Origin: Candidatus Poribacteria bacterium
GTDB taxonomy: Bacteria > Poribacteria > WGA-4E > WGA-3G
NCBI GenBank assembly: GCA_026710795.1
Contig: JAPOQK010000037.1
Location: 1-37,513, forward strand
DNA: 37,513 bases
Reading direction: 5' to 3'
The translations under genes and the position numbers were made by a program. This document shows, in pieces, positions 31,138 through 37,513 of the stretch. Position 1 is the stretch's first letter; every line of letters starts with the position of its first letter. The notes beneath the pieces are model-generated. The model was not told the DNA's origin, did not search any database, and worked only from the letters and a program-made list of their open reading frames with translations.

Positions 31138-33432
31138 TCATGGGGTATTGTGTTGTCCGTTCTTCATTAACTTTGTAAGTTCATCTAACTGTTGACGGAC
31201 ATGTGGAACGATACTATTATCGGGGTATGAGGTGAGCAACTTCGTGTAGGTATCATGAGCGTTTGTGTAATCTTTCTTTATACGGTATATGTCAGCAATT
31301 TGCGTAAGAGCGTCTGCTGCTAAGGGACTCTCTTGGGAAACTATTTGCTTATATGAGTGAAGTGCATCTCCAACAGCATTCTGAGAACGATATATCGACC
31401 CAAGTAGCATCCCGATATCATCAACAATCATTGCTTTAGGATGAACTGTTATCGTGTCTTCACATTGTGTTATCGCAGCATCAATTTCACCGCTAAGGAA
31501 TAACTGAAGTGCATTCGCATAATCGGTAAGTGGAATCGTGAGATAATCATTATTGTCTTGAATTAGCACAATTCGTTCAAGTGCATCATTGGTCAGATCG
31601 TCTGATTTTGAAACACGTATTACATTTTTATATTCTGTAAGCGCGCTATCAAATTCTGCTGCAAAGAAATAGGAATCACCAATTAGTTTTTGGGCAGATG
31701 CACTTAATTTTACTTCATTTGATGCTATCGGCTCTAATACCTGTCTGGCAAGTGTATATCGCTTCAATAAAAGATGACATTCTCCAAGAAGCAGATTTAC
31801 CTCAGATAATTGACTATATACTAAACGTTGCCTTAGCAAAGGTTGAAGCGTAATTTGTGCAGCTTTGGGGTTATGTTGACCATATAATTGAATTCGTGCA
31901 AGTAGCATCTGACTGTCAAAAGTGCCACTGTTGTTATTCTTTAATTCATTTAGAGTTTTCGCTGCTTCATCCCATCTCTCAGTATCAGTATACAGCTTGG
32001 CAAGTTTATGACGGGCATTTGTTAGATGTCTGCTATCTCTTGAATGCTGTATTAGTGTTTTTAAGTATTCAATAGCAAATGGACTTTGGTTCCTGATTAA
32101 GTCATTTGCGAATCTCTCCAATGCTGCATCAATTGAACTGAAATAGAGTTTATGTAGTTTTGTATAGATGTTTAGTGTCTTTTCATGTTGTTCATCATAA
32201 AAATAAAGTTCACCCAGTGTCAACGCGTTATTGAGATTTTGTGGGGCAGCCTGATAGACTCTTTCGTATTGCATAATCAGCTTATCACGAAGGTGTTTTT
32301 GCCTTTCTCCTTGATAGATTTCAAGCATGGCATTCCATATTGATTCACGCTGGCTTCCACTTGGACCAACACTTTGTAAACCATCAAGATAGGTTGAAGC
32401 AGCTTTATCAATGTCTCCTTGAATTTTATATGCAGCACCAAGTTGAACATAGAGGTAACCGTATCGGGAATTCTTCTGTATCGCCAATTGAAAACTATTT
32501 ATCGCTTCGGTATACATTTTATGCGATAGATAAATAGTACCAAGTTGTTGATGTTCGTCATATTCTCCTGCTACCAATTTTTTCCATTCTGCAATTGCTT
32601 GTTCCTTATTACCAAGTTCAGCATATAGAGATCCAAGTTTACGACGCAAAGATGAGTTTGCTGGATTCTTTTCAAGGGCATTACGAAAGAGTTCAATTGC
32701 TTTCTGAGATTTACCTTGTTGTTGATATAAATTGGCTAATTCCTCCAAAATCGATGTATCTGTAGGATTTAGTTTCATCCGACCTTTGATAAGTTTTTCT
32801 GCATCGGCGTACCGTTTGTTTTCAGTATATAAACGTACAAGACTACTAACAGCAGTTGTGCGGTAAATCGAATCTGGATACTTTTCAAGAAAATGTTCAT
32901 AACCTTTCATCGCCTTATCTATATCACCTTCTACATATTGGTAGTAAGCAGTTAAATATGCTGCGATGGCAGCGGAGGCAGTATCAGGATGTTGCTTTAG
33001 AATTTGATCACACATTATGATTGCTTCTCTATATTGATAACGTCGACTATAGAGATAAGAAAGTTGATGAACTGCCTGAGATGCATAGGAACCATCAGGG
33101 TTTTCATCAATTACCTCTTTATAGATATTGCGTGCTTCAGCATCTTGACCGAGTTTGGCATGGCTCTGTCCAAGCATCAGTCTCATGGAATCCTTTTGCG
33201 ATTGACTCAGTTCGGATTTTAGCAATATTTCAAACGATCTAATCGCTTCTGTGTACCGTTTTTGATAATAGTGGTCGTTGGCATCCTGAATTGCGTTAAG
33301 TGTCTGGATTCTCACTTCTGCATCACTTTTCGGTTGCACTTGTGCCTGAACATAAGTACATATAAAAAGCATGATCGTGAAAATTCCTAATAAGACTGGA
33401 AAACGTGTCCATGTGACATTTGAATTTATCAT
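31138..33432 (-). CDS. Exported tetratricopeptide-repeat protein
   Basis: This 764-residue protein has an N-terminal hydrophobic signal (PVLLGIFTIMLFICTYVQAQ) and then a long series of helical TPR units across most of the length. Recognisable units include AEARNIYKEVIDENPDG, QAIAEWKKLVAGEYDEH, KAIELFRNALEKNPANSS and TDYANALQLFLSGEIDAA. There is no enzyme motif, so it is probably a periplasmic scaffold for partners encoded next to it (vWA/TonB-like, M20, FG-GAP). The start has AGGA 11 bases upstream. It lies 30 bases after the M20 amidohydrolase gene and 18 bases before the FG-GAP gene. Confidence 0.85.
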   Translation of the reverse strand: MINSNVTWTRFPVLLGIFTIMLFICTYVQAQVQPKSDAEVRIQTLNAIQDANDHYYQKRYTEAIRSFEILLKSELSQSQKDSMRLMLGQSHAKLGQDAEARNIYKEVIDENPDGSYASQAVHQLSYLYSRRYQYREAIIMCDQILKQHPDTASAAIAAYLTAYYQYVEGDIDKAMKGYEHFLEKYPDSIYRTTAVSSLVRLYTENKRYADAEKLIKGRMKLNPTDTSILEELANLYQQQGKSQKAIELFRNALEKNPANSSLRRKLGSLYAELGNKEQAIAEWKKLVAGEYDEHQQLGTIYLSHKMYTEAINSFQLAIQKNSRYGYLYVQLGAAYKIQGDIDKAASTYLDGLQSVGPSGSQRESIWNAMLEIYQGERQKHLRDKLIMQYERVYQAAPQNLNNALTLGELYFYDEQHEKTLNIYTKLHKLYFSSIDAALERFANDLIRNQSPFAIEYLKTLIQHSRDSRHLTNARHKLAKLYTDTERWDEAAKTLNELKNNNSGTFDSQMLLARIQLYGQHNPKAAQITLQPLLRQRLVYSQLSEVNLLLGECHLLLKRYTLARQVLEPIASNEVKLSASAQKLIGDSYFFAAEFDSALTEYKNVIRVSKSDDLTNDALERIVLIQDNNDYLTIPLTDYANALQLFLSGEIDAAITQCEDTITVHPKAMIVDDIGMLLGSIYRSQNAVGDALHSYKQIVSQESPLAADALTQIADIYRIKKDYTNAHDTYTKLLTSYPDNSIVPHVRQQLDELTKLMKNGQHNTP

Positions 33433-33462
33433 TATATAATTATTCCTTTTATTACGACCTTA

Positions 33463-34644
33463 TTATCCATTTAAACCAATACTCACAGTTAATGCCATGC
33501 CATATATCATACAGGTTTCATCTATATCAAATTGCGGATGATGACACATATTAACAATACCCTTTTGCACATTTCCCGCGCCAACCATCACAAAACATGC
33601 GGGGATTTTCTGTGAATAACAAGCAAAGTCCTCTCCTCCAAGGATTGGTGGTATAGGGTAATTCACATTTTCCTCTCCAACTAAACTATTGGTTGCGGAT
33701 AATACCGTTTCAACACACGGTTCATGATTGTAGGTAACGGGACACCCCTTTTGGTAAGTAAAAGTGTAAGTAGCATCGTTTGCTTTCACGATCCCCGCAA
33801 GTAGATTTTCCAACTGTGAACTAACGTTCTTTTGAACGTTTTCATCTAATGTCCGAACTGTTCCACCAAGTTTTACAGATGCTGGTATAACATTCTTTGC
33901 ATCCCCTGCATGAAATTGTGTAATACTGACAACTGCGGAATCTAACGGATTCACATTCCGCGCCACAATAGATTGTGCTGCGTTAACAAACTGCGAACCT
34001 ATTACCACCGGATCTACAGTAAGATGTGGAAATGCAGCGTGTCCACCTCTACCAGTTATCGTAATATCAAATATATCTGATTGTGCAAGCATAGGTCCCA
34101 CACAGGTCGCATATTCTCCAACAGGAAACAGTGGAAAAACATGCAAACCGTAGATTTCGTCAACCTCATCAAGTACACCATCGGAAATCATTGCTTGCGC
34201 ACCACCGGGGTACGCTTCCTCACAAGGTTGAAATATAAAACGGATATTTGCTTTAAGCTCTTCTTTGAAATGAGACAGAATTCTCGCAGTACCAATTAGC
34301 ATCGCTGTGTGTGCATCGTGTCCACAAAGGTGTGCCTTACCATCAATCTTAGATTTATACGGTACATCCGTAAGTTCCTGGATTGGCAGTGCGTCCATAT
34401 CAGCACGTAGACCAATCCTCTTTGTCGCACCAGACACCTCTAAATCACCGACTACACCCGTTTTGCCAATACCTGTACTTACACGTATACCCAGTGAATC
34501 CAGCGCATCTGCTGCTATCCCTGCTGTACGCTCAACATCAAAACCTACCTCAGGATGTTGATGAATATCGCGTCGGATAGCAACTATATCGGTATATTGG
34601 CGATGACACTGTTCAAAAATATGTTCTTTCAATAAATCATTCAA
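33463..34644 (-). CDS. M20-family amidohydrolase (N-acyl-amino-acid/hippurate hydrolase type)
   Basis: This 393-residue zinc-dependent peptidase/amidohydrolase has RADMDALP (80-87), LCGHDAHTAML (106-116) with C107, H109 and H112, QPCEEAYPGG (139-148) with the catalytic Glu, H168 in IYGLHVFP, and a C-terminal LGGEDFACY plus CHHPQFDID. These correspond to the family's metal ligands and general-base Glu. It would deacylate N-acyl amino acids or related amides. No signal peptide is seen, so the enzyme is likely cytoplasmic. Start is TTG at 34644, 18 bases after the vWA gene, with AGG seven bases upstream; no in-frame ATG exists before the conserved region. Confidence 0.9.
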   Translation of the reverse strand: MNDLLKEHIFEQCHRQYTDIVAIRRDIHQHPEVGFDVERTAGIAADALDSLGIRVSTGIGKTGVVGDLEVSGATKRIGLRADMDALPIQELTDVPYKSKIDGKAHLCGHDAHTAMLIGTARILSHFKEELKANIRFIFQPCEEAYPGGAQAMISDGVLDEVDEIYGLHVFPLFPVGEYATCVGPMLAQSDIFDITITGRGGHAAFPHLTVDPVVIGSQFVNAAQSIVARNVNPLDSAVVSITQFHAGDAKNVIPASVKLGGTVRTLDENVQKNVSSQLENLLAGIVKANDATYTFTYQKGCPVTYNHEPCVETVLSATNSLVGEENVNYPIPPILGGEDFACYSQKIPACFVMVGAGNVQKGIVNMCHHPQFDIDETCMIYGMALTVSIGLNG

Positions 34645-34662
34645 CGTTATACCTACTACTTT

Positions 34663-36240
34663 CTAATGTGTGATTGTTCGGCGAAGTATACTTTTGTGTC
34701 CTCGGTCATTTGCAAGACGATAGATGACGGTATAAATGCCGGGTATAGACAGAAAGGAACTTGTATCCAGTTCAGGTGTCATCACGACATAAGATGTTGC
34801 ATCATCTGAAATGTCTCTTTTTTCTGTGAATGGTCCATAACATCTTTCTCCTAACGGGTTAAGAACCTTCCATGTCAATACCAACTGTTTTGGTCGTGGT
34901 GGATTGTTGACATGAACAGTGATTGTATCACCGACATTTCCACCATCCTTACTGAGTGTACCCAATTTAGATAGCATCTTCTCAGTTAATGTTATCGGAG
35001 GAATATATTCCATAAAACCTTTACCCGGTATTGCTCGCCAAGTACCTCCGGTTCCCAAAGCAATCTGTTTGACTGGCAAATAATCGAGTCCTATCACTTC
35101 AACGCGAATCTGTTCCTTTTGTAAAGTTGCGATAGTTTCGTCAAGACTATATTCTGACCTGCCATCATAATCTGCATCATGGAAGGCAGCATCACTTGCA
35201 AAAACAAAAAATCGCTGAGCATTTTGACGAAATTTAATTTTTTCTACCGCTGTCATCAACGCATCTAAACCGGCTTCAGAGATGTCTCCACCTCTGTCAA
35301 CATCTATATTGAAAAGCCAATTTTTGAATTTTCCAAGATCATCTGTCCGTCCATAAGTTTTTACTCTATCTGTAAATGTTACCAATCCAAAAGTAGTATC
35401 ACGTCCATCCAGTTCCAATGCATCAAATATATATCCAAAATACGCACGAATGCCGCGTATATTGTCTACCATGCTTGCTGTCTCATCAAGCACAAATACA
35501 ACATCGACCTTTTCTGTTGTCGTTGCTGCAACCAACTGCATGGCGATGTCACGCATCATTTTGACATATATCCCACCGACATTGTTGCTACCTGATGTGC
35601 CTCCTCCTCCCCAAGAATTAGACATTCCTGATGAACGAAATGCATCACCACGTCGGCTTCCGTAATGTATTCTTGGAGTGCCAGCGGTTAATGAGACATC
35701 GTTCAAACCTTTTTCTGTGTCTAACTGGATAGTGTCTGTTTCTGCTATAGGTTTCGTTGGCGTGGATTCAGATGTTGATGATATAGTGAACAATTCACGA
35801 TCTAATTTTACGCTTTTTGTATTGATGTATGGATTTTTTGCATTTTTTCTGTTGCTTACAATAGAATTGCTGAGTGATTCAGTGCCTTCAATCACACGGT
35901 TTTCTTGTTTATGTATCCTATCAGTTGGTGCATAGTCTTGTTCCTGTTCAACCGAAAGAAAATCTGTTTCCAAATCTATACTCGGTTTTGAAGGGGTGGG
36001 TGCAATCTCTACTTCATCAATAATTGGAGCTGTATTTATATCTGGTGTAGGTATATCGGTTTTTACAGGTGGTTTCACGACTTCAGAACGAGGTAACATT
36101 ACTATATCAACTTCAAACTTACCACGAAATTTGGGTTGTGCTTCGTCGCTTGGAGAAAACCAAAACAACCCAAGCAATAGCACAATATGGATGAAGATAG
36201 ATAATAGAAGATATAGGAAATTATTCTTTCTGTTTATCAT
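34663..36240 (-). CDS. TonB-like membrane-anchored protein with von Willebrand A domain
   Basis: This is a 525-residue protein starting at ATG 36240; an in-frame ATG at 36270 would add ten residues before the hydrophobic helix. The N-terminal MINRKNNFLYLLLSIFIHIV helix with its His is laid out like the TonB-like anchor of the PA14 protein at 14777-15886. A long Pro/Thr/Ser-rich spacer (to about 240) leads to a vWA domain (about 246-420) with VDVVFVLDETASM, where DETAS is the metal-ion-dependent adhesion site (DxSxS-like). The C-terminal region is beta-rich. vWA domains mediate protein-protein or matrix binding. The gene heads the operon with the M20 enzyme, TPR and FG-GAP genes. Confidence 0.8.
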   Translation of the reverse strand: MINRKNNFLYLLLSIFIHIVLLLGLFWFSPSDEAQPKFRGKFEVDIVMLPRSEVVKPPVKTDIPTPDINTAPIIDEVEIAPTPSKPSIDLETDFLSVEQEQDYAPTDRIHKQENRVIEGTESLSNSIVSNRKNAKNPYINTKSVKLDRELFTISSTSESTPTKPIAETDTIQLDTEKGLNDVSLTAGTPRIHYGSRRGDAFRSSGMSNSWGGGGTSGSNNVGGIYVKMMRDIAMQLVAATTTEKVDVVFVLDETASMVDNIRGIRAYFGYIFDALELDGRDTTFGLVTFTDRVKTYGRTDDLGKFKNWLFNIDVDRGGDISEAGLDALMTAVEKIKFRQNAQRFFVFASDAAFHDADYDGRSEYSLDETIATLQKEQIRVEVIGLDYLPVKQIALGTGGTWRAIPGKGFMEYIPPITLTEKMLSKLGTLSKDGGNVGDTITVHVNNPPRPKQLVLTWKVLNPLGERCYGPFTEKRDISDDATSYVVMTPELDTSSFLSIPGIYTVIYRLANDRGHKSILRRTITH

Positions 36241-36293
36241 TAACTTTATTTCTTGAATACATTTATTCAACAGATTGAATTAATCCATTGAGG

Positions 36294-36641
36294 TTATTGT
36301 GAAGGTAAATACAGACAGGCATCTAATACATCAAGAACTTCATAAAGTAGACTATTGGGTGATTTTTCAATAAATGCAACTTGACGACTGGTGTAATCAA
36401 CAGATTTAATCTGTTCTACCATAATATATCCTGTAAGTGAAACCTCTTGCGGAATTGGTACATGGAAAGGTATATTTCTGAAAGTATTAGTTATAGGACA
36501 CACCATAGCAAGTTTAGTTTTGGCATTAAATAGTGTATTACTGACGACCAATGCTGGTCGTCTACCTTTTTGTTCATATCCAGATTGCGGATCAAAAGAT
36601 AAACTAACAAAATCACCCTTCTGGGGAACATATCCTGGCAT
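36294..36641 (-). CDS. mazF: MazF/PemK-type endoribonuclease toxin
   Basis: This 115-residue toxin has the PemK-K fold signatures: QKGDFVSLSFDPQSGYEQKG, RRPALVVSNTLFNAKT, CPITNTFRNIPFHVP, GYIMVEQIKSVD. MazF toxins cleave mRNA at short recognition sequences and are neutralised by MazE. It starts with ATG at 36641 immediately after the antitoxin stop (TAG-ATG), so the pair is translationally coupled. The R, S and T residues used for catalysis in MazF-type enzymes (KGRRPALV, CPIT) are present, so it is probably intact. Confidence 0.92.
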   Translation of the reverse strand: MPGYVPQKGDFVSLSFDPQSGYEQKGRRPALVVSNTLFNAKTKLAMVCPITNTFRNIPFHVPIPQEVSLTGYIMVEQIKSVDYTSRQVAFIEKSPNSLLYEVLDVLDACLYLPSQ

Positions 36642-36887
36642 CTACCATACCTCTTTACCAGTAGGTTTTCCCCAATTTATTTCTTCAGGTTCATAGTTAT
36701 CAGGCATCATATCAAGTAATGTTTGCAGATCAGTCCGTCTACGTGCCTGAGTAGCAGTTTCAACGATTATTCTCCCATTTTGAATTGTGACCTCCACATC
36801 TTCACCAACATTTATTCCTGCAGCATCCAATATTGCTTTTGTCAAATAGATGCAGTTCTGGTTTTCTGTCTTTTTAATTTTTATCAT
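36642..36887 (-). CDS. mazE: MazE-type (AbrB/SpoVT fold) antitoxin
   Basis: This 81-residue antitoxin has an N-terminal swapped-hairpin DNA-binding domain (CIYLTKAILDAAGINVGEDV to GRIIVETA) and an acidic C-terminal tail that would wrap the toxin (DMMPDNYEPEEINWGKPTGKEVW). GAGGAA lies eight bases before ATG 36887. It is followed directly by the toxin gene with no intervening base. The pair probably autoregulates, with the N-terminal domain binding a promoter in the 49-bp gap before it. Confidence 0.9.
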   Translation of the reverse strand: MIKIKKTENQNCIYLTKAILDAAGINVGEDVEVTIQNGRIIVETATQARRRTDLQTLLDMMPDNYEPEEINWGKPTGKEVW

Positions 36888-36936
36888 AATTAATTCCTCA
36901 AAATTTTAAATATCATGATGGGTTCCAGAATGTAAT

Positions 36937-37513
36937 TTATAAATGAAATTCTACAACATCCCCATCATATATAGCATCATTGCGACTAACAGGTTGTCCG
37001 TCATGCCATTCAGGTCCCCATATCCGAGCAAATTTAAACTCAGCAAAATCTTTATGTAGACCCATAGCAGCGTCTAGTACAGTAGAACCGTTAGGAAGAA
37101 CGATAGGATCATCACGCTCAATCGGTTTACCGGGTGCTTTCGGATATACACGGACAATATCTAATGTGTTGTATATTCCTTCCAATAACTCATCTTTACC
37201 TTCACCCGTTTCCGATGAAAGAGAAAAAATCGGCAGTTCTTCTCCATAAAACTCTTTTAGTATCTCCAACCTATCAAATGCACCGGGTGCGTCCACCTGA
37301 TTTGCTACAACTAAATATCCTATATTATCTTCCTCACTATCTCCTCTCTGATCGTTGAATACAGTTAATACCGTATCTAATTCATCCAACAGATTATCGT
37401 TAGCAAGACTCACAACGCCAAGACACAAGTCTGCATTCCTCACCAATGTCAATACCGTAGGTAAAATAAAATCCTGCATAATAGATGGAGTATCAATCAG
37501 TTGAAATTGGATA
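36937..37513 (-). CDS. TGS-domain GTPase (DRG/Obg-like), partial at right edge
   Basis: The gene runs off the window; its N-terminal half is missing. Translation from the edge reads FQLIDTPSIMQDFILP, so the G3 motif is DTPS instead of DxxG. G4 is NQVD (usual NKxD), followed by a G5-like SSETGEG. The C-terminal TGS domain follows (IVLPNGSTVLDAAMGLHKDF, then DGDVVEFHL). These proteins are ribosome-associated GTPases, and the C-terminal part is typical of the 'TGS domain, 50S ribosome-binding GTPase' group. Only the 5' part lies outside, so no start can be given. It lies 49 bases upstream (in transcription order) of the mazEF pair. Confidence 0.85.
   Translation of the reverse strand, partial: IQFQLIDTPSIMQDFILPTVLTLVRNADLCLGVVSLANDNLLDELDTVLTVFNDQRGDSEEDNIGYLVVANQVDAPGAFDRLEILKEFYGEELPIFSLSSETGEGKDELLEGIYNTLDIVRVYPKAPGKPIERDDPIVLPNGSTVLDAAMGLHKDFAEFKFARIWGPEWHDGQPVSRNDAIYDGDVVEFHL

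Noticed and set aside
1..37513. tRNA, rRNA or classic riboswitch genes
   Set aside because: I looked for T-loop (GGTTCGAATCC-type) motifs, rRNA-like blocks and standard riboswitch cores on both strands and found none I could support. Small RNAs without obvious signatures could be missed.

Overview
The window is AT-rich bacterial chromosome with dense protein-coding content and no rRNA, tRNA, CRISPR array or intact insertion sequence that I can find. The gene content and style point to a Candidatus Poribacteria-like or related uncultured marine/sponge-associated Gram-negative bacterium. The signs are FG-GAP/ASPIC-UnbV secreted proteins, a C-terminal secretion-type tail with an 'NYPNPFNPETWIPY' motif, an Omp85 outer-membrane protein, TonB-like anchors, many Gfo/Idh, Ldh-family and sugar isomerase/epimerase enzymes, and abundant small palindromic intergenic repeats. 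This placement is inference from memory of those families, not a search.

Layout. Bases 1-787 are intergenic with hairpin repeats. From 788 to 11473 every gene is on the + strand: a TIM-barrel isomerase/epimerase, a two-ORF DUF6178-like protein, msrA, a periplasmic efflux adaptor, a secreted beta-propeller, a large secreted CARDB/cyclase-toroid/CARDB/YdjY-like protein, an FmdB-type zinc ribbon, and holA. A repeat-rich gap at 11474-11715 marks a switch, and from there to the end every gene is on the - strand.

The - strand blocks, in window order, are: (a) a three-gene envelope operon read 15886 to 11716 (TonB-like/PA14 protein, Omp85 protein with an N-terminal DUF4252-like region, DUF4159 protein); (b) an 820-bp repeat cluster at 15887-16708; (c) an iron-dependent alcohol dehydrogenase and purH; (d) a metabolic cluster read 24431 to 19671 (Gfo/Idh oxidoreductase, a 71-aa protein, a class V aminotransferase, an Ldh-family dehydrogenase, a serine-acetyltransferase-like protein) preceded by an MBL-fold hydrolase; (e) a small DUF104-like protein; (f) a secreted-protein block (FG-GAP/ASPIC protein with sorting tail, two tandem-duplicated lectin-like proteins); (g) an operon read 36240 to 29446 (TonB-like/vWA protein, M20 amidohydrolase, TPR protein, FG-GAP/ASPIC protein); (h) a MazEF-type toxin-antitoxin pair; and (i) the 3' part of a TGS-domain GTPase running off the right edge.

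Most unusual are the intergenic elements around 16 kb. Two ~165-bp units share a 38-nt core with 36 identities, yet each carries its own 9-nt word three times (once inverted, twice direct). The word has changed in concert at all three places, so base pairing is kept while sequence differs. Between and around these units lie a double-hairpin repeat (present again in inverted orientation beyond the alcohol dehydrogenase gene) and an exact 36-bp repeat. Among proteins, the two envelope operons built around TonB-like anchors carrying PA14 or vWA domains, and the CARDB/toroid/YdjY-like secreted protein, are the best candidates for undescribed systems.
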